A DNA stretch of 64,000 nucleotides, from NCBI GenBank assembly GCA_019285755.1, contig CP079103.1, forward strand, positions 5,923,001-5,987,000, read 5' to 3'. Below are positions 8,245-19,420 of the stretch, piece after piece. How positions within the stretch are numbered: position 1 is the stretch's first letter; each line of letters begins with the position of its first letter. Below the pieces are notes generated by a model that was not told where the DNA came from, made no database searches, and worked only from the letters and a program-made list of their open reading frames with translations. The position numbers and the translations under genes are program-made. This DNA is from Chitinophaga sp. E66 (lineage in GTDB: Bacteria > Bacteroidota > Bacteroidia > Chitinophagales > Chitinophagaceae).

Positions 8245-11200
8245 ATGCAAGTTATGCAAAAATCAGCGGTTTTTGCTACTGGTCGGCTATGGCCGTTACT
8301 GTACAAAGCAGTTTATTCCACGCAAATGCGTTTTGTTATGAGATTCAGTCTCTCTGTCTTGCTCCTCATGGTGATAAGCCTCCAGTTCCTGGCGGCCTCC
8401 CCTTTAAAGGGCCAGGCGCTGGATGACAAGAAGGTCACCATGGAAGCCACCAACATCACCCTGGAAAGGGCGTTGGTACAACTCGAGAAGTTATCCGGGT
8501 TCAGGGTCGCATTTGCAACGGAGAAAGTGCAACGGCACCAGCGGGTTTTCCTGCCTATGGGCACACGGAGCGTCAGCGCTACGCTGACTTCGCTGCTGAC
8601 GCAGACGGGGCTGGAATACCGGTATTCGGAGAATACCATCATGATCGTTCCCCAGCCGCCGGCTCCGGTTGCGCCGCCGACAGCTTCAAAACAGGCTCCG
8701 GACACGACGTTACCCGTTCGGGGACAAATACTCGATGAAACGGGGCTGCCTGTACCGGGCGTGTCCGTACGGGTAAAAGGCACCACCCGGGGCGTTTACT
8801 CTGACGGCGGCGGAAAGTTTAACCTGGAGGCGGGTAAAGGTGAAGTGATCGTTTTCAGCTCAGTGGGATCTATTCAACAAGAACATACCGTATCAGGACC
8901 GGGCGCAATATCGATCGTCATGAAAGCGGATAACCGCCGGCTGGAAGATGTGGTGGTTGTTGGCTATGGCTCTCAGCGCAAAGCCAATCTCACCGGCGCC
9001 GTGGCTACGGTAGATGTAAAGCGCGCCTTGGATGCGCGTCCGATCTCCGACGTGGGCCGTGGGCTGCAGGGCGCTGTACCCGGGCTTACCATTACCACTG
9101 CCAGCGGCGACCTCGGTAAGAACCCCAGCATCCGCCTACGCGGCATGACGGGCTCTCTCAATAACGGCGGCGGCGGAACGGAACCCCTCATCCTGGTAGA
9201 TAACGTGGAAATCCCCAGTTTGCAGATGATCAACCCGCAGGATATCGAGTCCATCTCTGTTCTCAAGGACGCTGCTTCTACCTCTATATACGGTGCACGC
9301 GCTGCCTGGGGCGTAATCCTCATCACCACCAAAAACGGAAGAAAGGTGCGCCTTCGGCCATCAACTACTCTAATACCCTTTCCTGGAGCAGGCCAACAGA
9401 ACTGCCTAAAGTGGCAGATGCGGCCGATTGGGTGGAAATGGTGCTGGCCGCCTTGCAACGTTCCGAACAGAACCCGAACAAGATATCTTCCAAGACCCTT
9501 GGCATGTCTTTCGATACGGCCAGTATCCGCAGAATACGCGAATGGACGCGGCTGTATGGCGATAAAGACCTGGGTGATGAAATGGTGGAAGGCCGCGACT
9601 TCGAACGGAGAAACGGTGAATTCTATCCTTACCGCCAGTGGGATGCGGCAGACCGCTATATGCGAAAGTTCGCTTTCCTGCAAAAGCATGACCTTTCTTT
9701 CAGCGGCGGCGGTGATAAGACACAATACCATCTGGGGATGGGGTACCTCAACCAGACGGGTATGTTGAACTTCAAAACGGATAAGTTCGCCCGCTATAAT
9801 GTATCCCTCAATGTCAATTCCACCGTAAAAGACTGGCTGGATATCCGGGGCAAGATGATGTTTTCCCAGAGCGACTTCCGGACGCCCTTCGTTTTTAATT
9901 CAGCAACCTATAATCCCTGGTATTACCTCTATCGCTGGCCTGCCATCTATCCCTACGGCACTGGCAGGGCAAGCCGTTCCGCAGCGCCGTAACGGAGCAG
10001 CAACAGGCTAATATGGACAAACATATTTCCAATTTCCAAAGGGTACAGATCGGGGCTACACTTCGTCCGGTAAAAGGGCTGACGGTGGATGTAGATTACA
10101 CATATTCAACTACCAACTCCCGTTCTCATGAGGTGGGCGGCACCACGTCTGGCGTAGATTTCTGGTCGGGGCAGCTAGATTATAAAGAGAATTTCCAGAC
10201 TGCGACGTATAACACAGTTCGTATGGGTTCCTCTTATAATACCATGCACACCGGCAGGCTGTTTGCCACTTATGTCTATAACCTGGGAAATGATCACCAC
10301 TTCAAGGCGATCGCCGGGATGGACGTGGACCTCTATCAGCGCGGGTATCATTCATCCGAGCGGAAAGGCCTGCTGGATCAGAACCAGGGCAGCTACCCCT
10401 TGCGACTGGCGACCAGCTGGTAGGGGGCAATGCCGGGCATTGGGCGACCAATGGTTACTTCGGGCGCATCAACTACGATTTTAAGAATAAGTACCTGTTC
10501 GAAGTAAACGCCCGGTACGATGGTTCTTCCTGGTTCCCGCGTAAAGACCAATGGGCGTTTTTCCCATCCGCTTCCGCGGGATGGGTGGTAACGGAAGAGA
10601 ACTTCGCCAAGAGCCTGCAGCCCACCTTGTCGTTCCTCAAGCTACGCGCTTCCTATGGCGAAGTGGGGAACCAGAAACTGGGCGGCGGCTATTCCCGCTT
10701 CATTTCCACCATGTCGTCTGCCAATTCGGGATGGATCATCGGGGCACCAACCAGCTGACGTTTACCGTTCCCGGCCTCATCTCGGAATCATTGACATGGG
10801 AAACGATCCAGACGCTGGACTTCGGCGTAGACGCCCGCTTCCTGGATAACCGCCTCGGCGCCACCTTCGACTGGTACCGCCGCAGAACGACCGATATGAT
10901 CGGGCCTACAGTTGGCGTTCCCGCTACCCTGGGCACCTCCGCGCCCGTACTGAACTACGGTGTACTGGAAACCAAAGGCTGGGAACTGAGCGTTGACTGG
11001 ACGGAACGTTTCGAGAACGGGTTGGGCATTAACCTGATGGCATCGCTCACCGACTTCCGGGAGCAGATCACGAAGTATATCAGTCCATCCCGCAATATCT
11101 ACACTAACTACGAAGGCAAAACCATCGGCGAGATCTGGGGATATACTTCAGACCGGATCTATCAACTAAGCGATTTTACCATGGGTACCGACGGGCGCTG

Positions 11201-11881
11201 GCAACTGAAAAGCGGCCCCAGCCAGGATGCGCTCAGGAAAGGCAGCAGCTGGTTTTACTACGGCCCCGGCGATATGAAATATGTTGACCGCAACGGCGAC
11301 GGTAAAGTAGACTGGGGGGCGAAACGGTGGACGATAGCGGTGACCTGTCCGTCATCGGTAACTCCACGCCGCGTTATCAATACAGCTTCCGCGCGGCGGC
11401 AGACTGGAAAGGCATTGAGCTGAGCGTATTCTTCCAGGGAGTCGGTAAGCGCGAATTATGGCCGGGCGGACCGATCGCCATTCCCGGGTTCCGGGAAACA
11501 GAAGCCTGGTATGCACACCAGACAGATTACTGGACACCGCAGAACCCGGATGCATTTTACCCCACGCCAACCAGCCACGGGCAGAATGAAGACAACCGCA
11601 ATTTCTTCCGGCAAACGCGCTACCTGCTCGATATGAGCTACCTCCGCCTGAAAAACGCGACCATCGCCTATCGCATTCCGCAACACCTGCTGAATAAAGT
11701 GAAGATCCGGTCGGCGAGGTTCTTCATCACCGGGGAAAACCTTCTCACCTTCGACAAGTTGGATATCCCCATCGATCCGGAGGTGGATTATACGGCAGAC
11801 CAGGCCAACGACAGGGCCACGTTCGGACGGGTATATCCTTACCGCAAGGAGTATTCCGCAGGCGTTCAACTTACTTTCTAA
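8245..11881 (+). CDS. susC: SusC/RagA-type TonB-dependent receptor with STN domain, frame broken
   Basis: The long N-terminus includes a signal segment (RFSLSVLLLMVISLQFLAAS). An STN domain follows at about 65-135 (NITLERALVQLEKLSGFRVAF), then a carboxypeptidase-regulatory-like domain (VRGQILDETGLPVPGVSVRV). The plug starts at VVVVGYGSQRKANLTGAV and includes SIRLRGM and ISVLKDAASTSIYGARA. The beta-barrel runs to the end, YRKEYSAGVQLTF. Breaks near 9345, 9965, 10405, 10735 and 11320 split the barrel, but it is complete across them. Full length is about 1,214 residues, normal for SusC. It imports oligosaccharides across the outer membrane together with SusD. The STN domain links it to FecR and the sigma factor. 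An alternative ATG lies at 8254. Confidence 0.93.
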
Positions 11882-11902
11882 CCCGCTCAAATCTGACAGG
11901 AT

Positions 11903-13638
11903 ATGAAACGCAAAATATTCACACTCGCCCTTGTGGCTACACTGGCGGCGGGATGTAAAAAAGACTTCCTCACCCGGCTGCCGCAGGATCAGCTGACAGA
12001 CGATACTTTCTGGACCAGTGAAACCAACGTAAGGGCCTTCGCCTATCGCTTTTACGCCGATTACTTTCCCGGGTTTGGTTCCGGATATACATATTTTAAT
12101 TACTTCTTTCTCGGTCAACGCCTGAACGACGATTTCTCACCGTCTACCCCGGTTGCTTTCGCGCAGCAGGTGCCGGTGAGCGCTGGGGCCTGGAGCTTTA
12201 CTAAAGTCCGTGACGCGAACCTGATGATCAGCAGGGTAAGCGGGATGGAAAACCTCGCTCCCGAAACAAAGAACCACTGGCTGGGCATCGGGCGCTTCTT
12301 CCGTGCCATCGCTTATGCCAACCTGGTGAATAACTTCGGAGACGTACCCTATTTCGACCGGCCACTGGATGTAACGGATGAAAAGAGCTTTTCAAACCCC
12401 GGGATAGCCGCGTTGCCGTCATGGATAAGGTATTGGCGGACCTGGAGTTTGCCGCGGCAAATGTACGTGCGGTAGACGGTGAAAAGGGGCTAAACGTGAC
12501 GAAGTGGGTGGTGCTGGCGTTTATGTCGAGGTACATGTTGTTTGAAGGAACCTGGCAAAAATACCATCACAACAACAACGCCAAGGCAACGGAATATCTG
12601 CGCAAGTCGAAATGGGCCGCAAAGCAGGTAATGGATGGAGGAGGGTATAGCTTTTCGCACCCTTACAGGGAGTCTTTTAACTCGCTGGACCTGGCTACAA
12701 ACCGGGAAATCATCATGTACCGCTCTTATGTTACGGCAGTGATCACGCATTCGCTGATGAGTTACGTGAACAAGGAAGGGCAGACGGGCGTAAGCAAAGA
12801 CCTGGTAGAAGCATATCTCTGCAGTGACGGGCTGCCCATCGGGCTGTCCACCCAATACCAGGGTGATAAAAAGATCGAAGACGTACTGGCTAACCGCGAT
12901 CCCCGGCTGCCGCAGACTATTAATCCGGAACTGCGGCCCAATGGTTCTACAGGGCGTTACAATAACCTGGGCCCTTCCAGCTCGGGATATTGTACATGGA
13001 AGTTCCTCAACGACGCGTTGCGCGATAAACCCAATGGCATCTCCAATGCCAATGATTCCGATGCGCCCGTAATCCGCTACGGTGAAGTGTTGATGAACTA
13101 CGCGGAAGCATGCGCGGTGCTGGGCGAAATCGGAGCGGAACCGCTCACCCAGGCAGATCTGGACGCATCCATCAACGTGCTGCGTACACGATATGGCATG
13201 CCGCACCTGCAGGTGATGGGTAATAGCGCCGCCGTGGGTGGCGTGGCGTATGATGATCCTAAACGCGATAATACCGTGTCTGGAATTATGTGGGAGATCC
13301 GCAGGGAACGGCGGATCGAACTGGCCATGGAGGGCTTCCGCCTGGATGACCTGCGTCGCTGGAAAAAGCTGCCTTATCTCGATATGCCATCGCATCCCGA
13401 TATCAACCGTGGCGCCTGGATCAAGCGGTCGGAATGGGTGAAGCCGGCAGGCGGCTCCTGGCTTGCGGCGGAAGTGAAACTTACCGGCCCGGAAGAAGGC
13501 TACATCATCCCGTCGGTTTCTTCGCTGGCCGACAGGAAATTCGAACATGAGCGCGTATATTTGGACCCAATCCCTTCCGGGCAGATCAAGATATATTCCG
13601 ACAGGAAATATACGCTGTCCCAGAACGAAGGGTGGTAA
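11903..13638 (+). CDS. susD: SusD/RagB-type outer-membrane lipoprotein, frame broken once
   Basis: A lipoprotein signal (MKRKIFTLALVATLAAGC) is followed by KKDFLTRLPQDQLTDDTFW, typical of SusD. The helical TPR-like core contains RFFRAIAYANLVNNFGDVPYF. The C-terminal part has VIRYGEVLMNYAEACA and IRRERRIELAMEGFRLDDLRRW, both family hallmarks. One C is missing in a CCCCC run near 12400, where PRDSRVAVMDKVLADL restores the frame. Length is about 579 residues. It begins 21 bases after susC and forms the cap that binds glycan and delivers it to the SusC barrel. Confidence 0.94.
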
Positions 13639-13660
13639 TCCACACAAAACGAAATTCGGT

Positions 13661-14758
13661 ATGTTGTTAGCGCTTACACAAGCCCGTATCCTGACGGGAA
13701 CCAAAGACGTTTCAGGCGAGGCCCTGCTACTGGAAAACGGAAGGATCTTAGGACTGGTCAGTGAAAACAGCATCCCTTCAGACTATTATATCATCCATCA
13801 TCCGGGTATGACCATCGTGCCCGGGCTGCTGGATCTGCAGATCTACGGAGGAGGCGGCGTACTGTTTTCAGACGCCCCCTCCTCCGCTGCTTTATACGAT
13901 ATGGCCGCGGGGCTTACCAAAACCGGGACTACAGGTTTCCTCATCACCCTCGCCACCAACCGGCTGGAAGTTTTCGAAGCCGCGATGGACGTAGTGAAAG
14001 AACATCCTCATCCCGCCGTGCTGGGCCTCCACTGGAGGGGCCGTACCTCAACCCTGTGAAGCGCGGGGCGCATATCGCGGAATGCATCCGCAAGCCGGAG
14101 CGTAAAGAAGTGGAGGCGCTCCTCAGGCGTGCGGCGGGTACCGTTAAAATGATGACGCTGGCGCCGGAAATGGTGTCTCCCGATATCATCCAACTGCTGC
14201 TCGATCATGGCGTGGTTATTTCCGCAGGACACAGCAACGCCACATTTGCGGAAGGTATGGCCGGGTTCGAAGCCGGTATTCAGACCGCCACGCACCTGTT
14301 CAACGCCATGAGCCCCTTCCATCACCGCGATGTAGGGCTGCCGGGAGCGGTGTATCAATCAATGCTTTTGCAAGTATTATCCCGGATGGCATTCATGTGA
14401 GTTACGAGGCACTGGCCATCAGCAAAAGATCATGGGAGAACGGCTCTTCCTCATTACCGATGCGGTAGAGAAGAGCGAAGGCGCTTATCCTCACGTGCGG
14501 CGGCAAGACCGGTTCACCCTGCCAGACGGCACCCTTTCCGGTTCTGCGATCACGCTGGCGGAAGGTATCCGCAATTGCGTACAGCATGTCGGCATCCCGC
14601 TGGAAGAAGCAGTGCGCATGGCCACGGTGTACCCGGCAAGACTAATGGGATATACCGACAGGGGCGCTATCCGTGCAGGTTACCGCGCCAACCTTACCCT
14701 GCTCGATGCCGATGGTAATGCCGCAGGCGTTTATATCGACGGGCAATATTCTCAATAA
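13661..14758 (+). CDS. nagA: N-acetylglucosamine-6-phosphate deacetylase, frame broken twice
   Basis: NagA removes the acetyl group from GlcNAc-6-phosphate in the cytoplasm, feeding glucosamine-6-phosphate into central metabolism. Visible motifs are VPGLLDLQIYGGGG, GLHLEGPYLNP (after restoring one C near 14031), VISAGHSNA with metal-site His, THLFNAMSPFHHRD, and FLITDAV with the catalytic Asp. The second break is near 14365 (the frame resumes as NAFASIIPDGIHVS). Length is about 366 residues, slightly short but complete. The start at 13661 lies 23 bases after susD, so nagA probably belongs to the same transcript. This is the best clue that the locus handles a GlcNAc-containing glycan. Confidence 0.92.
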
Positions 14759-14780
14759 TTACTTCCTCCTGAAATATATG

Positions 14781-14810
14781 AAGGCCGGGCGCAGACACGC
14801 CCGGCCTTTT
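14781..14810 (+). terminator. Intrinsic terminator after nagA
   Basis: AAGGCCGGGCG (14781-14791) pairs with CGCCCGGCCTT (14798-14808) over a 6-base loop, followed by TTTT. It closes the susCD-nagA unit. Confidence 0.85.
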
Positions 14811-14831
14811 GCTTGTAATACCCTTTAAAGC

Positions 14832-15411
14832 TTACTGAATGTTGGGGTTGTAATCTATCTGTAGATAACTTTCGGCGAAACGTTGATAATGCTGTCGTGC
14901 GGCCAGAGGAAAACATAGGCAGTATCACTGACGTGCAGCTGTCCGGTGTAGTTTGTCGAATGGAAATTAACTACAAACGGGAAGGTACCTTTCACGCCTG
15001 TTTTTGAGTACAGGTAGGAGAACTCGGCGGGGCGGCTGTAGCTAAGCAGCGGCGTAATGCCGATAGGCTGATCCACACGCAGCTTTAAAGCAGGAAATGT
15101 ACCGAAAGAAGCCCAGGGTAATGTGAGGTACGTGTGATTGAATACCTCGGCGGTGGCAACATTAACCCGGAGGCCAGAGTCGAGGTACAATTCCGGCTTA
15201 ACCCGCAGCCTCGCAGAACCCAGATAGACGGTGTCATGGATGGTGTCGTGGGGATTGGGAATGGTGTCCAGCGTGTCTGGGGAATGGAATCGCGCAATTT
15301 GGATAAAGTCTCCAGTTTTTCTTTGGTAAGTACTTTGTTGTCTTTGGAGCAGGAATACATCGCATAGAGGGCCATGCACGCGAGGGTCATAAACAGAACG
15401 GGTTTTTTCAT
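14832..15411 (-). CDS. Putative lipoprotein, function unknown
   Basis: The signal peptide and lipobox are clear (MKKPVLFMTLACMALYAMYSC, lipidated Cys, then SKDNKV). Two breaks are inferred. One, near 15300, restores FHSPDTLDTIPNPHDTIHDT. A missing G near 14873 lets the C-terminus end in SYLQIDYNPNIQ at 14832 instead of the apparent stop at 14855. The rest is beta-rich, about 193 residues in all. I do not recognise the family. It lies between nagA (convergent) and the sigma/barrel pair, without an obvious link to either. Confidence 0.7.
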
Positions 15412-15463
15412 GTGGTGAAGTTTTATACTTATTGAGACAGCATGAAAAGATTCATAGGTTGGG

Positions 15464-16972
15464 TCACTCGTCTATTTTTCCGAAATAATACCGGAAATGA
15501 ATGGAGAATTGATGCTTGCCGGGGAGCGCTTGCTGGGGCCCGAAGAAATCAATCCCGAACCGGTTTCGAGCAGCCGGATATTATATTGTGCGCCGATGCG
15601 CCAATTGGGAGACAGTTTATAGTCGGCGCCGGCCTGCCATCCGAGGGACCAACGTCCCGGCAGGCCATTTCGCTTGAAATCAGTAGCCTTTTTCGCCGTA
15701 TCCATTACCGTCGAGGTAAAGCGTTTAACGGGCTGCAGGGCGCCGCTCATCCCGATGCGATGAGCAATGTGGATGCCGGTGGAAAATTCCCAACGCGGCA
15801 GTGCTATGGCCAAGGGGAGTCCAAATGTGATGTAGGTGTTACTGCGCACGCCAAAGGAGTCGTACCCGCTGGTCACCTGCTGCAGGCCCGAGTCGCGGGG
15901 AGCAATTGGTAGTACTCCATCCAGTAAGTCAGCTTATTGGTTTTCTGCAACTCCACGCCGATGAACGGACGGAGCAGCAGATGACTGCCGGTTCGGACGG
16001 AATATTCCAAAGAGAGTGATGTGCCGGAGATTTTGCCTGAACCATACATGCCTGCCAACCGCAAACTGAAGTGCTCCCGGGGATCCTTGAACTTGGAGCG
16101 CGGCGCTTTGCCTGAGACCTGTCTGCCTTGCGCCTGCTGAATACGGGATGAAATAGCCGGCCATTGCATGCGGACGGGTAATAACTGCGGGTTGGCGATG
16201 TTGACTTTTATTAATGGGGCAGATGCGTTATGATCGATTGTAGTTGCTGGCTGGGATGGATCAGATGATACAATAACGGAATTGGTTACTGATTTATACG
16301 TCGTAGCGGTAGTGGTAGTATTTGTTGTGGCCTGATGAACGGATTCATCCGGGCGAACCGGAGATGGTCCCTGTTGTTTCGGCATTTTGAATGCTATATT
16401 ATCTGATGTTGTTGGGACAGTTTTAGTACCGGGAACACCGGTCGGGTGGTTGGCTCCAGGTGTTGGGCTGGTATCTGCCGCGTCCGGATGGTAAAGGGAA
16501 GCGGTGCCTGTCGGCTGATGCTAAAATCGGATGCGCTGTCAAACCCGGCAACTTTAGTCACGGAGTCTCCGTTAGTCACGAGCGTTGCAGCGGACATGGA
16601 ATCTTTCTTAATGTGCGTACTTTCGTTTACTGACTGCACTTTCGTTTTATGATCCTGGAGGGCATCAGCGGGCGCTTTGGTGAACTGGTACCAGGTAAAC
16701 ATCAGGGTAACGCCAACCACTGCGACCCCGCCGCCTATAAGCCCCATACCTGCGCCGGTGAACGGAGCGGCGCCCGGCATGCCAGCTGGGGCCGGTGAGC
16801 CGCCGCCGTCAGGCGGGGTGCCGTCTGCCGGGCCGCTACCAGGTAGCGCATCGAGCATATCGCGCAGCTGATTCCACGACGCATCCTTTTCCGCAGCGCT
16901 GGCTACGGGAATCTCCTGGTTATGAGCTGCCGATTTGAGTATGTCTTCAATATCTGGCTGTGGGTGACGCAT
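15464..16972 (-). CDS. Anti-sigma-like membrane protein with C-terminal outer-membrane barrel, frame broken
   Basis: The start at 16972 overlaps the end of the sigma gene by 26 bases. Residues 1-76 are cytoplasmic-looking, ending in a Gly/Pro-rich stretch. Residues 77-96 form one membrane helix (MGLIGGGVAVVGVTLMFTWY). Residues of about 100-320 are a Ser/Thr-rich, low-complexity periplasmic linker. The last 180 residues have alternating beta strands (FSLRLAGMYGSGKISGTSLS, SLGWQAGADYKLSPNWRIGA) and end in FSIHFRYYFGKIDE, typical of a barrel. Three breaks are bridged (near 16434, 15893 and 15520). The last moves the stop from 15472 to 15464. The arrangement suggests one chain spanning from cytoplasm to outer membrane. 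The sigma partner is inferred from gene overlap. Confidence 0.75.
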
Positions 16973-17512
16973 TGCGTTGATTCAAGTATGCTTTCAATAG
17001 CCGTTTCCCTTCCGAAACATGCCATTTAGATGTACCGGTGCTGATTCCCAGCATACCGGCGATTTCCTTATGGGAATAACCTTCAATGATGAAAAGATTT
17101 ACCACTATCCGGGTGGCCGGAGGCAAAAAGCGGAGGAGTTGCAAGAGTTCCCGGTAGGCCGGGGTAGCGCCGGGTCCTGTATATCCGTTTCCGGATGCAG
17201 CGCCGTCTCGGATAGCAGCCGCTGCTGGTTTTCCCGGAAGTAGTCTGCCGCGGCATGGTAAATGATCCGCCTTAACCAACCTTCAAAACTCCCGCTGCCG
17301 TTGTATTGCGATATTTTACTAAATGCTCTTAAAAAACCGTTGTTCAGGATGGTCACAGCCGCATCGGGATCCGGAAACGTCCGTTTAATAGCCGCCATCA
17401 TACGGTCATAAAAGTACCGGTACAACCGCTCCTGGCATAAACGATCCTGCCGCCTGCAGCCTTCCAGCCAGGCGGACAACCCTTCCGGGCCAGCTTCTGC
17501 CGGGCCGGCCAT
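16947..17512 (-). CDS. ECF-type RNA polymerase sigma factor, frame broken once
   Basis: I prefer the ATG at 17512 (MAGPAEAGPEGLSAWLEGC) because the upstream in-frame extension to 17611 lacks family character and approaches the RDD gene. Region 2 is seen in QERLYRYFYDRMMAAIKRTF, then AAVTILNNGFLRAFSKI and GSFEGWLRRIIYHAAADYFR. Region 4 is seen in RFLPPATRIVVNLFIIEGYS then HKEIAGMLGISTGTSKWHVS. One base is lost near 17140-17200. It overlaps the next gene by 26 bases, which implies translational coupling with the membrane/barrel protein that probably controls it. Confidence 0.87.
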
Positions 17513-17594
17513 ATGTGTACCATGATTTCCCAATGATGCTATAATGGCATAGACATCGGGGAAGGCTTTAAAGGTTGGGTAAGTAAGAAAATAT

Positions 17595-18379
17595 TTATTT
17601 GCGGGTAACAAGGTAGTTGTAGTCGTTCAGCAGGGTTTCCAGGAACTCCAGTGCCGGCATCTCCGTCTCGATATGCAGCACTTCCTTGATCTTGAACGCG
17701 ATACGCTCCGCCGTTACGTAATCCCCAGGCGATGGGTAGAGTCGATCACGGATTTTATCTTGCTCAGATCCCGGTCAGACAACCGCAGGATCTGCGGGAA
17801 GGCAGGTACATAATTATCTTGCGTGATCTCCCGGAAAATGGTATCCTGGATCGTGTGGCGCTCGCGCGTGCGCACCAGGATCGTGCCCGCGGCCATATCG
17901 CCCAGGCGCTGGTTCAGGGAGACCGGAGCACCATGATCACCGGCACCATCCCGATAATCAAAACCATCATAGCAGTCAGCGGTGTGGATTCGGAAAGTAT
18001 AGCGCCAATGAGGAACATCGTCAGCAAGGGGATTCTATCAACCGGAACATCCAGCGGAGCATCACCTGGCTGACGCTGGGCACATTGCCCATCAGGCTCA
18101 CCACCTTGATGTCCATGATCTTCTTGCCCAGGCTCTGCCCTTTCATAAGCAACTCGGAAACCAGGTAATAGAACGAAATCGGCAACCCTATCACCAGGGT
18201 GCTTACTATATTCCGCTGTTCGTAGGAAAGGTCGGCTTCAGAAAGAATGTATAAAGCCAGCAGGATGTATGCCCCCGGATAATCAGGTCGAGCAGGTAGG
18301 CCACCAGGCGCCTGCCCATGTCGGCCGCCTCAAATTCCAGATCTATATTGAAAACGGTAGGGATTTTAATATTAGGCAT
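17595..18379 (-). CDS. RDD-family membrane protein, frame broken
   Basis: Translation across breaks (near 17735, 18035 and 18275) gives one protein of about 262 residues. It begins MPNIKIPTVFNIDLEFEAAD and continues with MGRRLVAYLLDLIIRGAYI, the R-D-D pattern of the family. Several membrane helices follow (LYYLVSELLMKGQSLGKKI region, then MFLIGAILSESTPLTAMMVL). The soluble C-terminal tail has LRLSDRDLSKIKSVIDSTHR and ends in LLNDYNYLVTRK. RDD proteins are often found beside SpoIIM, MoxR and DUF58 genes, as here (divergent, 57 bases away). Their exact role is unclear. A TAAATTTG element at 18383-18390 lies almost against the start codon, so the mRNA leader may be very short. Confidence 0.82.
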
Positions 18380-18436
18380 ATTCAAATTTAAAAATTAATT
18401 ATATTTTCACTCCGTATTTTTTATCTCCGGTACCGC

Positions 18437-19420
18437 ATGAGAGAATCTTCATTCATTAAACGTAACCTGGCAAGGTGGAACAAGATCCGCGAAGAGCCAA
18501 CCGAAGACCCGGACGTGATGGCCGAAAGGTTCACTTCCCTGGTCGACGATCTTGCCTACGCCAAAACATTCTATGCCCACAGTAAGGTGACCGGTTACAT
18601 CAACGGGATGGCCGCCGCTATCTTTCAACGTATTTATCGCGACCATCAGGGCGATAAAGGCCGTTTCACCAATTTCTTCAAATACCAGCTGCCGCTGCTC
18701 ATCCGCAAGCATCACCGCGTATTCCTGTTTACTTTCTGTTATTTCCTGTTGTTCTGCATCCTGGGGCTTTCTCCTCAGCGCACGACGACACGTTCGTCCG
18801 CGGCGTGCTGGGCGACGATTATGTGAACATGACCGAAGAAAACATCGCCAAGGGAGATCCTTTTAACGTATACAAAGACGAAAACCCTGGATGATGTGGC
18901 TGCGGATCGGGTACAACAACATCCGCGTATCGATGTACTGCTTCGTGAGCGGCATTGCCTTTTCGGCCGGTACGCTTTGGGTATTGTTCCAGAACGGCAT
19001 TATGCTGGGTTCCTTCCAGCAGATGTTCTTCGCCAAAGGGCTGGGCCTGGAGTCGGTGTTGGTGATCTGGATCCATGGTACGCTGGAGATCTCCTCAATC
19101 GTCATTGCCGGCAGTGCGGGCATGATCCTGGGTAACAGCCTGCTGTTCCCGGTACGTACTCGCGTAAGGAATCCCTGAAGCGCGGCGCCCTGGAAGGGGT
19201 GAAGATCATCGTAGCGCTTATTCCCATCTTTATAGTGGCCGCTTTCCTGGAAAGCTTCGTGACCCGCCATACCGAAATGCCTATGTTCATGAGCGTAAGC
19301 ATCCTGGCGGCGTCCGGCATTTTCATGATCTGGTACTTCGTGTGGTACCCCATCCGTGTTTACCGCATGGGTTACCGCCTCGATATGGACAGCAAACTGA
19401 TTAAACCCGCCGCTGCATGA
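18437..19420 (+). CDS. Stage II sporulation protein M (SpoIIM/DUF95) family membrane protein, frame broken
   Basis: The N-terminus (MRESSFIKRNLARWNKIREE) and the amphipathic helical region before the first membrane helix fit the family. Helices include VFLFTFCYFLLFCILGLS, VSMYCFVSGIAFSAGTLWVL, VLVIWIHGTLEISSIVIAGS with the conserved HG(x)LE motif, and IIVALIPIFIVAAFLESFV. Breaks occur near 18775, 18890 and 19160. Length is about 329 residues. The stop overlaps the next start as ATGA (19417-19420), so translation is coupled. This organism group does not form endospores. In non-sporulating bacteria the gene travels with MoxR/DUF58 clusters of uncertain envelope function. Confidence 0.87.

Noticed and set aside
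12490..13773. A 427-codon open frame on the minus strand
   Set aside because: It lies antisense to susD and nagA, which have clear family motifs on the plus strand. Its composition is that of a reverse-frame shadow.
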